A stretch of 64,000 nucleotides of DNA. It comes from Streptomyces sp. Ag109_O5-10 (GTDB taxonomy: Bacteria > Actinomycetota > Actinomycetes > Streptomycetales > Streptomycetaceae). The DNA lies in the NCBI RefSeq assembly GCF_900105755.1, contig NZ_FNTQ01000001.1, positions 2,170,001 through 2,234,000 of the forward strand, written 5' to 3'. Positions 1 to 8,233 of this stretch are shown piece after piece. Both the position numbers and the translations under genes were made by a program. Position 1 is the first letter of the stretch, and each line of letters begins with the position of its first letter. Under the pieces are notes generated by a model, which made no database searches, was not told the DNA's origin, and saw only the letters and a program-made list of their open reading frames with translations.

Positions 1-2
1 TA

Positions 3-167
3 CGTGCGGAGATGTCCAGGATCCGGCGGTACCTCGGGGCGCTGCTCGACCACCGGCCGTACCGCTTCCGGGAGGACGCGGAGGTCGAGGTGCTGCTCCC
101 CGACGACCCGCGCGACCTGCTGCCGTACTCGACCGCCCCGGCGGTGGCGGCCTCCCGGACGCCCTGA
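3..167 (+). CDS. C-terminal end of an unidentified protein (5' end outside window)
   Basis: The third reading frame is open from the window edge to a TGA at 165-167 and gives 54 residues, rich in Arg, Asp and Pro, ending in SRTP. Third codon positions are almost all G or C, as expected for a real Streptomyces gene. No signal, membrane segment or family motif is visible in this fragment, so I assign no function. A stem-loop starts 10 bases after the stop and fits the end of a transcription unit. Confidence 0.6.
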   Translation, partial: RAEMSRIRRYLGALLDHRPYRFREDAEVEVLLPDDPRDLLPYSTAPAVAASRTP

Positions 168-177
168 CGTACCTGAC

Positions 178-204
178 ACGGCCGTGTTCGGTGGACACGG
201 CCGT
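178..204. terminator. Stem-loop after the partial gene
   Basis: Perfect 10-bp arms (ACGGCCGTGT at 178-187 and ACACGGCCGT at 195-204) enclose a 7-base loop. A third copy of GACACGGCCG follows at 208-217. There is no U-tract, which is usual for Streptomyces terminators. Position just after the stop at 167 supports a terminator. Confidence 0.6.
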
Positions 205-330
205 ACGGACACGGCCGCATGTGACGCATCCGTGGCAGTCGGGGCGGTATGTTCCGCATATTTGCGGGGTCTTCGAGATACGGCGGCCCCGGCTGCCGTA
301 GCATCCCGGTACGGGCTCCCCACCTGCTCC

Positions 331-350
331 ATGGTCAACGCTTTGACCAT
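331..350. promoter_or_regulatory. Candidate operator upstream of the secreted-protein gene
   Basis: An inverted repeat with perfect 8-bp arms, ATGGTCAA and TTGACCAT, separated by CGCT, lies 31 bases before the ATG at 382. The TGGTC/GACCA half-sites resemble GntR-type operators. No regulator gene is adjacent, so the binding protein is unknown. Confidence 0.4.
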
Positions 351-381
351 CAGGCGCAGTTGGCCCGTCTCGGGAGGAGAC

Positions 382-1716
382 ATGAAGCATCGCGGCAGAC
401 ACCGGCGGCGCAGACGGGGTACGGCCCTGCGCGCTGCCCTGGCCGGCACCGCGCTGGCGCTCACCGCGGCGGCCACGATCGTCAGTGCCTCGCAGGCCAC
501 GGTCGCCGAGGACCCGGGCGCGCTGAAGCCCCTGACCGCCACCGCCGACACCGCCCGGCTGCAGCTCCGGGAGCATCTCGTACCGCGCCGCTCGCTGGAC
601 CGGCTCGCCTCGGCGATGGGCGGCACGGTAGGGGTCGCCGACGTGCTGGCCGCCTCCGACCACACCCTGCGCCGGGCGGCCGACTGCGACGCGGACGACC
701 GGGACTCGCTGCCGGTCAGCCCGGCCGCCACCAAGGCGTACTGCTGGGATCCCACCGACACCCTCACCGACGACTGGCGGCCGGCCTCGGTGACCACCTC
801 CTCGGAGGCGGACGACGACGGCCTGTGGGGCGCCAACCGCGTCGTGCTCGCCGGCTGGACGCACAGCACCTCCACCGGCCCCGCCGCCTCCCGGGGCCTG
901 GCCAGGGTCGCGGTGATCGACGCGAACGACCCCGCCCACCCCGCCTACTCCTGGGTCCTGCTGACGGTGCCCACCGAAGGCGGCAGCGACTACCGGGGGC
1001 TGACCTCGCAGATCTCCGGCATGGCCTGGTACGGGGACCGGCTGCTGGTCACCACCGTCCAGGACAGCGCCGACGCGCTCTACGTCTACGACCTGAACCG
1101 CATCCAGCGCGCCTCGGTGCTGACCGACGCGGTCGGCCGGACGTCCGACGGCTGGTCGGCCGACGGCTTCCGGTACGTGATGCCCGCCGTGGGCTCGTAC
1201 CGGTTCACCGCCGGGGCCTGCTCCCGGACCGGGGCGCCCTGTCCGGGAGCGCTCTCCGTGGACCGGGGGACGGTCCCGGACAGCCTGGTCCTCGGCGAGT
1301 GGACGCCCGCCGGCAGCGAGCGGAACGCCCGGCTGTGGCGGTACGCGTTCGACGAGAACCCGCGGCGCGCCGGTCTGCTCGCCACGGACGCCTCCGGCCG
1401 GGTGGACGCGGTCGAGGCGTACCGGACCGGGGCCTCGGAGATCCGGGGCGTCCTGTCCTACCGGCCGCCGGGCGCGACCGGCTCCGAGTGGTACGTCGGG
1501 CACCTTCCCGGCGCCATGGACGGGCACGGCAGCCTGTGGCGGCAGGACACGAAGGGTGCGGACGGAACCCGCTGCGGCTCGGACGCCTCGCACCGCTGCT
1601 GGGGCGAGCGCACCGGTTCGCTCTCCTACGCGCCCGACACGGGCGAGGTGTGGTCGGTCACGGACCGCATGCTGTTCTCGGTCCCGCTGCGCTCGATCGA
1701 CGCGTCACTCGGATAA
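382..1716 (+). CDS. Secreted protein of unknown function
   Basis: This 444-residue protein starts at the ATG preceded by GGGAGGAG. The N-terminus is strongly basic (MKHRGRHRRRRRG), followed by an Ala/Leu/Thr hydrophobic stretch and a likely cleavage site near residue 37, so it should be exported. The mature part has repeated short beta-rich blocks (for example GLARVAVIDAND, GMAWYGDRLLVTT, LYVYDLNRI) that look like blades of a beta-propeller, but no known propeller family is certain. Several cysteines (CDADD, YCWD, CSRTGAPC, CGSDASHRC) suggest disulfides. It appears to be transcribed alone, with a candidate operator just upstream. Function is not inferred. Confidence 0.85.
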   Translation: MKHRGRHRRRRRGTALRAALAGTALALTAAATIVSASQATVAEDPGALKPLTATADTARLQLREHLVPRRSLDRLASAMGGTVGVADVLAASDHTLRRAADCDADDRDSLPVSPAATKAYCWDPTDTLTDDWRPASVTTSSEADDDGLWGANRVVLAGWTHSTSTGPAASRGLARVAVIDANDPAHPAYSWVLLTVPTEGGSDYRGLTSQISGMAWYGDRLLVTTVQDSADALYVYDLNRIQRASVLTDAVGRTSDGWSADGFRYVMPAVGSYRFTAGACSRTGAPCPGALSVDRGTVPDSLVLGEWTPAGSERNARLWRYAFDENPRRAGLLATDASGRVDAVEAYRTGASEIRGVLSYRPPGATGSEWYVGHLPGAMDGHGSLWRQDTKGADGTRCGSDASHRCWGERTGSLSYAPDTGEVWSVTDRMLFSVPLRSIDASLG

Positions 1717-1759
1717 CGGCCGTCGACACGTCCGGGGCCGGGATGATTGCCTGGCCCCC

Positions 1760-2350
1760 ATGAGCAGCATCGTCGTGACCACCTGGTCCCTGGAGCAGAC
1801 CTCCCCCGCCGACCTCCTGCCCGCCGCCGCCCCCGACGGCGACGCGGTCCGGATCGTCCGCGCCGAGGTGCCCTCCCCCGAGTTCAGCCGCTTCCTGTAC
1901 GCCTCGGTCGGCGGCGACATCCGCTGGACCGACCGGCTGGGCTGGAGCCACGCCCGCTGGCGGCAGCACCTGTCACGGCCGGGCGTGGAGACCTGGGTCG
2001 CATACGACCGGGGCACCCCGGCGGGCTACGTGGAACTCGAACCGCAGGACGACGGCGTGGTGGAGATCGTCTACTTCGGGCTGGTCCCGGCCTTCCGGGG
2101 CCGCCGCATCGGCGGTCACCTGCTCTCGTACGGCGCCGCGCGCGCCTGGGACCTGGCGGAGCGGTGGGAGGGGCTGCCGCCGACGAAGCGGGTGTGGCTG
2201 CACACGTGCAGCCTGGACGGCGAGCACGCGATGGCGAACTATCAGCGGCGGGGGTTCCGGCTCTTCGACACGAAGGCCGAGGAGGAACCGGACGTCCCGA
2301 CGCCCGGACCGTGGCCCGGGGCGTACACCCCCGCGCGGGACGGGGCGTGA
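1760..2350 (+). CDS. GNAT-family N-acetyltransferase
   Basis: This 196-residue cytosolic protein has the GNAT core. The beta-4 strand is VEIVYFGLVPAFRGRRIGGHLL (about residues 103-124), in which the acetyl-CoA pyrophosphate loop reads RGRRIG. It is followed by MANYQRRGF, the typical late GNAT strand-helix where substrates bind. It would transfer an acetyl group from acetyl-CoA to an amine; the substrate cannot be told. The start is the ATG 43 bases after the upstream stop, giving a normal family length. An alternative longer frame is open but lacks homologous-looking sequence. Confidence 0.85.
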   Translation: MSSIVVTTWSLEQTSPADLLPAAAPDGDAVRIVRAEVPSPEFSRFLYASVGGDIRWTDRLGWSHARWRQHLSRPGVETWVAYDRGTPAGYVELEPQDDGVVEIVYFGLVPAFRGRRIGGHLLSYGAARAWDLAERWEGLPPTKRVWLHTCSLDGEHAMANYQRRGFRLFDTKAEEEPDVPTPGPWPGAYTPARDGA

Positions 2351-2369
2351 CCCACAGCACTCCGTCTCA

Positions 2370-2401
2370 CTATTCAGAATAGATCGGTCCGAATCGCGGA
2401 C
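2370..2401. promoter_or_regulatory. Two adjacent inverted repeats upstream of the sulfur operon
   Basis: CTATTC-A-GAATAG (2370-2382) is a perfect 6-1-6 palindrome, unusually AT-rich for this genome. Five bases on, GTCCG and CGGAC (2387-2391, 2397-2401) form a second repeat. They lie 41-73 bases before the leader-peptide ATG, where a promoter and operator of the sulfur operon would be expected. The binding protein is unknown. Confidence 0.45.
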
Positions 2402-2442
2402 AATGGTGGACTGGCCGGAGATCCGCGTGACACGCTTCCGTC

Positions 2443-2526
2443 ATGTCTGGAACTGGAATTGCCTTGGTGAGTCGGCGGCACGTCGACCTCGGCCGCATGT
2501 CCAGCGCCATCTGTCCGGCGGGCTGA
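2443..2526 (+). CDS. Cys-containing leader peptide of the sulfur operon
   Basis: A 27-codon ORF, ATG to TGA, encodes a peptide whose second half reads SRRHVDLGRMSSAICPAG. Small Streptomyces ORFs annotated as putative leader peptide share the RRHVDL...SAIC pattern and sit upstream of sulfur-assimilation genes. The single Cys codon is four codons from the stop, as expected if ribosome stalling during cysteine shortage alters transcription or translation of the downstream genes. The downstream sulfite reductase starts 125 bases later. No good Shine-Dalgarno precedes the ATG, so the transcript may be leaderless. Family match is from memory; the regulatory role is inference. Confidence 0.75.
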   Translation: MSGTGIALVSRRHVDLGRMSSAICPAG

Positions 2527-2651
2527 GAGCACAGCACCGCCGCGTCTCCCTGTCCAGACCCTCCTTGCGCAGTGCCGCGCAGACATGCTTCCGCGCGCCC
2601 GCAAGCGCAGGTCAGAGCCGCTTCCCCGCCGTCTGAAGGACGTATATCGCC

Positions 2652-4346
2652 ATGGCCGCCACCCCGCAGAACCCCGCCTCCGCGCCCCGCCGCAAGGTGA
2701 GCCGTCACCGCGGCGAGGGTCAGTGGGCCATGGGGCACTTCACCCCGCTCAACGGCAACGAGCAGTTCAAGAAGGACGACGACGGTCTCAATGTGCGGAC
2801 ACGCATTGAGACGATCTACTCCAAGCGCGGCTTCGACTCGATCGACCCCAACGACCTGCGCGGACGGATGCGCTGGTGGGGCCTGTACACGCAGCGCAAG
2901 CCCGGCATCGACGGCGGCAAGACCGCCATCCTGGAGCCGGAGGAGCTGGACGACAAGTACTTCATGCTGCGGGTGCGGATCGACGGCGGCCGGCTGACCA
3001 CGCGGCAGCTGCGGGTGATCGGCGAGATCTCGCAGGAGTTCGCCCGGGGCAGCGCGGACGTCACCGACCGGCAGAACATCCAGCTGCACTGGATCCGCAT
3101 CGAGGACGTGCCGGAGATCTGGAACCGCCTGGAAGCGGTCGGGCTGTCCACCACCGAGGCGTGCGGCGACACCCCGCGCGTCGTCATCGGCTCGCCGGTG
3201 GCCGGCATCGCCGAGGACGAGATCATCGACGGCAGCTGGGCGATCGACGAGATCAACAAGCGGTACATCGGCAGCAAGGAGTTCTCCAACCTGCCGCGCA
3301 AGTTCAAGTCCGCGATCTCCGGCTCGCCGCTCCTTGACGTGGTGCACGAGATCAACGACATCGCGTTCGTCGGCGTCGAGCACCCCGAGCACGGCCCCGG
3401 CTTCGACCTGTGGGTCGGCGGCGGCCTGTCCACCAACCCGAAGATCGGCGTCCGGCTCGGCGCCTGGGTGCCGCTGGCGGAGGTCCCGGACGTCTGGGCG
3501 GGCGTCATCGGCATCTTCCGGGACTACGGCTACCGGCGGCTGCGCACCCGCGCCCGGCTGAAGTTCCTGGTCGCCGACTGGGGCGCGGAGAAGTTCCGCC
3601 AGGTGCTGGAGGACGAGTACCTCAAGCGCTCCCTCGTCGACGGACCGGCGCCCGCCGAGCCCGTGTCGCGCTGGCGGGACCACGTCGGTGTGCACCGCCA
3701 GCAGGACGGCAACTTCTACGTCGGATTCGCCCCGCGGGTCGGCCGGGTGGACGGCGCCACCCTGGCGAAGATCGCGGACCTCGCCGAGGCGCACGGCTCG
3801 GGCCGGGTGCGGACCACCGTCGAGCAGAAGATGATCGTCCTCGACGTCGCCGAGGACCAGGTCGAGTCGCTGGTCGAGGCCCTGGAGGCGCTGGACCTGA
3901 CCGCCCGGCCGTCCTCGTTCCGGCGCGGCACCATGGCCTGCACCGGCATCGAGTACTGCAAGCTCGCGATCGTCGAGACCAAGCAGCGCGGCAGCTCGCT
4001 CATCGACGAGCTGGAGCGCCGCCTGCCGGACTTCGACGAGCCGCTCACCATCAACCTCAACGGCTGCCCGAACGCCTGCGCCCGTATCCAGGTCGCGGAC
4101 ATCGGTCTCAAGGGCCAGCTGGTCCTGAACGACCGGGGCGAGCAGGTCGAGGGGTTCCAGGTGCACCTGGGCGGCGCGCTCGGCCTGGAGCCCGGGTTCG
4201 GCCGCAAGGTCCGCGGTCTCAAGGTGACCTCGGAGGAACTGCCGGACTACGTCGAGCGGGTGCTCAGGCGCTTCCAGGCGGAGCGCGCGGACGGCGAGCG
4301 GTTCGCCGCCTGGGCGGCCCGCGCCAGTGAGGAGGCCCTCTCATGA
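2652..4346 (+). CDS. sir: Ferredoxin-dependent sulfite reductase (siroheme, 4Fe-4S)
   Basis: The 564-residue protein belongs to the nitrite/sulfite reductase family. It has two ferredoxin-like halves, each with a reductase domain. The siroheme/4Fe-4S ligands are all visible: Cys430 and Cys436 in CTGIEYC, then Cys472 and Cys476 in NGCPNAC. It reduces sulfite to sulfide with six electrons, probably from ferredoxin. Context (cysH, cysC, cysD, cysN, siroheme chelatase) argues for sulfite rather than nitrite as substrate. The start ATG follows GAAGGA. Its stop overlaps the ATG of the next gene (ATGA), so translation is probably coupled. Confidence 0.93.
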   Translation: MAATPQNPASAPRRKVSRHRGEGQWAMGHFTPLNGNEQFKKDDDGLNVRTRIETIYSKRGFDSIDPNDLRGRMRWWGLYTQRKPGIDGGKTAILEPEELDDKYFMLRVRIDGGRLTTRQLRVIGEISQEFARGSADVTDRQNIQLHWIRIEDVPEIWNRLEAVGLSTTEACGDTPRVVIGSPVAGIAEDEIIDGSWAIDEINKRYIGSKEFSNLPRKFKSAISGSPLLDVVHEINDIAFVGVEHPEHGPGFDLWVGGGLSTNPKIGVRLGAWVPLAEVPDVWAGVIGIFRDYGYRRLRTRARLKFLVADWGAEKFRQVLEDEYLKRSLVDGPAPAEPVSRWRDHVGVHRQQDGNFYVGFAPRVGRVDGATLAKIADLAEAHGSGRVRTTVEQKMIVLDVAEDQVESLVEALEALDLTARPSSFRRGTMACTGIEYCKLAIVETKQRGSSLIDELERRLPDFDEPLTINLNGCPNACARIQVADIGLKGQLVLNDRGEQVEGFQVHLGGALGLEPGFGRKVRGLKVTSEELPDYVERVLRRFQAERADGERFAAWAARASEEALS

Positions 4347-4522
4347 GTGAGCGGGCCGCCCCGTTCTACTGCCCCTACTGCGGCGACGAGGATCTGCGTC
4401 CCAGTGAGGAGGGCCACGGCGCCTGGGAATGCGCGGCCTGCAACCGCGCATTCCAGCTGAAGTTCCTGGGACTGCTCGCCCGGGGGCTGAAGCACTCCGA
4501 AGCTGGAGGGGAACAGATATGA
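4343..4522 (+). CDS. Small zinc-ribbon-like protein between sir and cysH
   Basis: A 59-residue protein carries two Cys pairs, FYCPYCGDE (near residue 10) and WECAACNRAF (near residue 30), the spacing of a zinc ribbon or rubredoxin-like knuckle. It is joined to both neighbours by ATGA overlaps: its ATG overlaps the sir stop and its stop overlaps the cysH start. Such tight coupling suggests that it is made with the two Fe-S reductases, perhaps as an electron carrier, metal handler or assembly factor. That role is inference. A homologous small ORF occurs at the same place in S. coelicolor as I recall (SCO6101). Confidence 0.85.
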   Translation: MSERAAPFYCPYCGDEDLRPSEEGHGAWECAACNRAFQLKFLGLLARGLKHSEAGGEQI

Positions 4523-5229
4523 CCACGGCTCAGGAAGAGCGAACGACCGACGATCTGAAGGCGCTGGCCGAGCAGGCCGGCCGTGACCTCGAGGACGCCT
4601 CCGCCCTGGAGATCCTCCAGTGGGCGGTGGACACCTTCGGCAAGGGCTTCTGCGTGACCTCCTCCATGGAGGACGCCGTGGTGGCCCACCTGGCCTCTCG
4701 CGTCCGGAAGGGCGTGGACGTCGTCTTCCTCGACACCGGCTACCACTTCCCGGAGACCATCGGCACCCGGGACGCGGTCGAGGCGGTGATGGACGTCAAC
4801 GTCATCACCCTCACCCCGCGCCAGACGGTCGCCGAGCAGGACGCCGAGTACGGCCCGAAGCTGCACGACCGCGACCCCGACCTGTGCTGCCGGCTGCGCA
4901 AGGTGCTGCCACTGGAGCGAGGTCTGGAGAACTACACCGCCTGGGCGACCGGACTGCGCCGCGACGAGTCGGAGACCCGGGCGAACACCCCGGTCGTCGG
5001 CTGGGACGAGAAGCGGCAGAAGGTCAAGATCTCCCCCATCGCCCGCTGGACCCAGGACGACGTGGACGCCTACGTCGCCGAACACGGCGTACTGACCAAC
5101 CCCTTGCTGATGGACGGCTACACCTCCGTCGGCTGCGCCCCCTGCACCCGCCGGGTCCTCGAGGGCGAGGACGCGCGGGCCGGGCGCTGGGCCGGGCGGG
5201 CCAAGACCGAGTGCGGACTGCACGGATGA
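4519..5229 (+). CDS. cysH: Adenylylsulfate (APS) reductase CysH
   Basis: This 236-residue thiol-dependent reductase makes sulfite from adenylylsulfate. The paired cysteines Cys123-Cys124 (CCRLRK) and Cys206/Cys209 (CAPC) are the 4Fe-4S ligands that distinguish APS reductases from PAPS reductases. The catalytic Cys232 is in the C-terminal ECGLH motif. The PP-loop-like fold includes VTSSMEDAV and FLDTGYHFPET. Because the enzyme appears APS-specific, PAPS made by the adjacent cysC may serve sulfation rather than reduction. The ATG overlaps the stop of the zinc-ribbon gene. Confidence 0.95.
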   Translation: MTTAQEERTTDDLKALAEQAGRDLEDASALEILQWAVDTFGKGFCVTSSMEDAVVAHLASRVRKGVDVVFLDTGYHFPETIGTRDAVEAVMDVNVITLTPRQTVAEQDAEYGPKLHDRDPDLCCRLRKVLPLERGLENYTAWATGLRRDESETRANTPVVGWDEKRQKVKISPIARWTQDDVDAYVAEHGVLTNPLLMDGYTSVGCAPCTRRVLEGEDARAGRWAGRAKTECGLHG

Positions 5230-5309
5230 CGACCACCGGGCCCTCCGCGACGCAGGCGACCCACCGGACGCTCCATCAGACGACCCGATCGACGAACCAG
5301 GAGAACGAC

Positions 5310-5846
5310 GTGACGACCGGAGCCACCGTCTGGCTCACGGGTCTGCCGAGCGCCGGCAAGACCACCATCGCGTACGAGCTGGCCGGCCGGCTGCGCGAGG
5401 AGGGCCATCTCGTCGAGGTACTCGACGGCGACGAGATCCGCGAGTTCATCTCGGCGGGCCTCGGTTTCAGCCGCGAGGACCGGCACACCAACGTGCAGCG
5501 CATCGGCTTCGTCGCCGAACTGCTGGCCCGCAACGGCGTCAAGGCGCTCGTCCCGGTGATCGCCCCGTACACCGACAGCCGCGACGCGGTCCGCAAGCGG
5601 CACGCGGAGAACGGCACCGCGTACGTCGAGGTGCACGTGGCGACCCCGGTCGAGGTGTGCTCCGTACGCGACGTGAAGGGCCTGTACGCCAAGCAGGCCG
5701 CGGGCGAGCTGACCGGGCTGACCGGCGTCGACGACCCGTACGAGGAGCCCGAGACGCCCGATCTGCGGATCGAGTCGCAGCACCAGAGCGTCCAGGAGTC
5801 CGCGGCGTCCGTGTACGCCCTGCTGAGCGGGAAGGGACTGGCATGA
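5310..5846 (+). CDS. cysC: Adenylylsulfate kinase CysC
   Basis: This kinase phosphorylates APS to PAPS with ATP. The P-loop GLPSAGKTT begins near residue 11, followed by the family motifs LDGDEIRE and LGFSREDR and the ring-stacking VKGLYAK segment. I place the start at the GTG preceded by AGGAG seven bases upstream, giving 178 residues, which is the usual length. An in-frame ATG at 5226, next to the cysH stop, would add 28 unstructured Thr/Gln-rich residues. Its stop overlaps the cysD start (ATGA). Confidence 0.92.
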   Translation: MTTGATVWLTGLPSAGKTTIAYELAGRLREEGHLVEVLDGDEIREFISAGLGFSREDRHTNVQRIGFVAELLARNGVKALVPVIAPYTDSRDAVRKRHAENGTAYVEVHVATPVEVCSVRDVKGLYAKQAAGELTGLTGVDDPYEEPETPDLRIESQHQSVQESAASVYALLSGKGLA

Positions 5847-6781
5847 CGACGACCGTGGCGGCGCACGGGGAGGGCACGGGCACCCCGTACACCCTGTCCC
5901 ACCTGGACGCGCTGGAGTCCGAGGCGGTCCACATCTTCCGCGAGGTCGCCGGCGAGTTCGAACGGCCGGTGATCCTCTTCTCCGGCGGCAAGGACTCCAT
6001 CGTCATGCTCCACCTCGCCCTGAAGGCGTTCGCCCCCGCCGCGATCCCCTTCTCCCTGCTGCACGTGGACACCGGCCACAACTTCCCCGAGGTCCTCGAA
6101 TACCGCGACCGCGTGGTGGCCGCCCATGGGCTGCGCCTCCACGTGGCCTCCGTACAGGACTACATCGACCGCGGTGTGCTGCGCGAACGCCCCGACGGCA
6201 CCCGCAACCCGCTGCAGACCGTGCCCCTCACCGAGAAGATCCAGAGCGAGAGGTTCGACGCCGTCTTCGGCGGCGGCCGCCGCGACGAGGAGAAGGCACG
6301 CGCCAAGGAACGCGTCTTCTCCCTGCGCGACGAGTTCTCCCAGTGGGACCCGCGCCGCCAGCGCCCCGAACTGTGGAACCTCTACAACGGCCGCCACGCC
6401 CCCGGCGAACACGTCCGCGTCTTCCCCCTCTCCAACTGGACCGAACTCGACGTCTGGCAGTACATCGCCCGCGAGGACATCGAGCTTCCCCAGATCTACT
6501 TCGCCCACGAGCGCGAGGTGTTCATGCGGGGCGGGATGTGGCTGACCGGCGGTGACTGGGGCGGCCCGAAGGACGGCGAGACGGTCGAGAAGCGGCAGGT
6601 GCGCTACCGGACCGTGGGAGACATGTCCTGCACCGGCGCGGTCGACTCCGACGCCGACGACATCGAGAAGGTGATCGCCGAGATCGCCGCCTCCCGGCTC
6701 ACCGAGCGCGGCGCCACCCGTGCCGACGACAAGCTCTCCGAGGCCGCGATGGAAGACCGCAAGCGCGAGGGGTACTTCTAA
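5843..6781 (+). CDS. cysD: Sulfate adenylyltransferase small subunit CysD
   Basis: The 312-residue subunit has the PP-loop SGGKDS (residues 47-52) of ATP-pyrophosphatase enzymes and the family blocks LHVDTGHNFPEVLEYRD and FGGGRRDEEKARAKER. With CysN it forms ATP sulfurylase, which activates sulfate to APS while GTP is hydrolysed. The C-terminus KREGYF is typical of the family. It overlaps cysC by four bases and is followed two bases later by cysN, so the two subunits are co-translated. Confidence 0.95.
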   Translation: MTTTVAAHGEGTGTPYTLSHLDALESEAVHIFREVAGEFERPVILFSGGKDSIVMLHLALKAFAPAAIPFSLLHVDTGHNFPEVLEYRDRVVAAHGLRLHVASVQDYIDRGVLRERPDGTRNPLQTVPLTEKIQSERFDAVFGGGRRDEEKARAKERVFSLRDEFSQWDPRRQRPELWNLYNGRHAPGEHVRVFPLSNWTELDVWQYIAREDIELPQIYFAHEREVFMRGGMWLTGGDWGGPKDGETVEKRQVRYRTVGDMSCTGAVDSDADDIEKVIAEIAASRLTERGATRADDKLSEAAMEDRKREGYF

Positions 6782-6783
6782 GC

Positions 6784-8127
6784 ATGACCACCACGACCAG
6801 CACCGCGGACCTCGGCCTCGCCGAGACCACCCTGCTGCGGTTCGCGACCGCGGGCTCCGTCGACGACGGCAAGTCCACCCTCGTCGGACGGCTGCTGCAC
6901 GACTCCAAGTCGATCCTCACCGACCAGCTGGAGGCCGTCGAGCGCGCGTCCGTCTCGCGCGGCCAGGACGCCCCGGACCTCGCCCTGCTGACCGACGGCC
7001 TGCGCGCCGAGCGCGAGCAGGGCATCACCATCGACGTCGCCTACCGCTACTTCGCCACCCCGAAGCGCCGGTTCATCCTCGCCGACACCCCCGGCCACGT
7101 GCAGTACACCCGCAACATGGTCACCGGCGCCTCCACCGCCGAGCTGACCGTGGTCCTGGTCGACGCCCGCAACGGGGTCGTCGAGCAGACCCGGCGGCAC
7201 GCCGCGATCGCCGCCCTGCTGCGCGTCCCGCACGTCGTCCTCGCCGTCAACAAGATGGACCTGGTCGACTACCAGGAGCCGGTCTTCGCGGGGATCGCCG
7301 AGGAGTTCACGGCGTACGCGACCGAGCTGGGCGTCCCCGAGGTCACCGCGATCCCGATCTCGGCGCTCGTCGGCGACAACGTCGTGGAGCCGTCCGCGCA
7401 CATGGACTGGTACGGCGGCCCGACCGTCCTGGAGCACCTGGAGACCGTCCCGGTCGCCCACGACCTGAGCCACTGCCACGCACGCCTGCCGGTGCAGTAC
7501 GTGATCCGCCCGCAGACCGCCGAGCACCCGGACTACCGGGGCTACGCCGGTCAGATCGCGGCCGGCACCTTCCACGTCGGCGAGGAGGTCACGGTCCTGC
7601 CGTCCGGCCGTACCACGACGATCTCCGGCATCGACCTGCTCGGCGAGCCGGTCGACGCGGCCTGGACCACCCAGTCGGTGACCCTCCTGCTCGCCGACGA
7701 CATCGACGTCTCGCGCGGCGACCTGATCGTCCCGACGAAGGACGCCCCGGCGACCACCCAGGACGTCGAGGCGACCGTCTGCCACGTCGCCGACCAGCCG
7801 CTGACCGTCGGCCACCGGGTGCTGCTCAAGCACGGCACCCGCACCGTCAAGGCGGTCGTCAAGGACATCCCGTCCCGCCTCACGCTCGACGACCTGTCCC
7901 TGCACCCGCACCCGGGACAGCTCGTCGCCAACGACATCGGCCGGGTGAAGATCCGTACCGCCGAGCCGCTGCCGGTCGACTCCTACGCCGACTCGCGCCG
8001 CACCGGCTCGTTCATCCTGATCGACCCCGCCGACGGCACCACGCTCACCGCGGGCATGGTCGGCGAGTCGTTCGCCTCCCCCGAGCCGGTCAAGGACGAG
8101 TCCGAAGACGACGGCTGGGACTTCTGA
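6784..8127 (+). CDS. cysN: Sulfate adenylyltransferase large subunit CysN (GTPase)
   Basis: The 447-residue GTPase is an elongation-factor-like subunit of ATP sulfurylase. GTP motifs are visible: GSVDDGKST (24-32), DTPGH (101-105) and NKMD (156-159). The C-terminal part has two EF-Tu-like beta barrels. There is no fused APS-kinase domain as in NodQ/CysNC; that activity is the separate cysC. GTP hydrolysis drives APS formation by CysD. Confidence 0.95.
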   Translation: MTTTTSTADLGLAETTLLRFATAGSVDDGKSTLVGRLLHDSKSILTDQLEAVERASVSRGQDAPDLALLTDGLRAEREQGITIDVAYRYFATPKRRFILADTPGHVQYTRNMVTGASTAELTVVLVDARNGVVEQTRRHAAIAALLRVPHVVLAVNKMDLVDYQEPVFAGIAEEFTAYATELGVPEVTAIPISALVGDNVVEPSAHMDWYGGPTVLEHLETVPVAHDLSHCHARLPVQYVIRPQTAEHPDYRGYAGQIAAGTFHVGEEVTVLPSGRTTTISGIDLLGEPVDAAWTTQSVTLLLADDIDVSRGDLIVPTKDAPATTQDVEATVCHVADQPLTVGHRVLLKHGTRTVKAVVKDIPSRLTLDDLSLHPHPGQLVANDIGRVKIRTAEPLPVDSYADSRRTGSFILIDPADGTTLTAGMVGESFASPEPVKDESEDDGWDF

Positions 8128-8128
8128 C

Positions 8129-8233
8129 ATGACGATGACCGACGTCTACTCGACGTTCGCGAAGGAGGGCGGCCGCGTCGGCAGCGGCGACCTCGGGAGC
8201 GGGCAGGGCGGGGTGGCGCGATGTGCGTCCTGA
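8129..8233 (+). CDS. Possible 34-codon ORF between cysN and the transporter genes
   Basis: An ATG one base after the cysN stop opens a short frame beginning MTMTDVYSTFAKEGG and ending RCAS. No family is recognised. It may be a remnant or a genuine short ORF in the operon. Evidence is limited to position and reading frame. Confidence 0.25.
   Translation: MTMTDVYSTFAKEGGRVGSGDLGSGQGGVARCAS

Noticed and set aside
2403..2636. 77-codon open frame across the sulfur-operon leader region
   Set aside because: It is in another frame from the leader peptide, has no family resemblance and spans the likely promoter.
2370..4166. 598-codon minus-strand frame opposite sulfite reductase
   Set aside because: It lacks recognisable motifs and lies entirely opposite a gene with conserved 4Fe-4S/siroheme cysteines.
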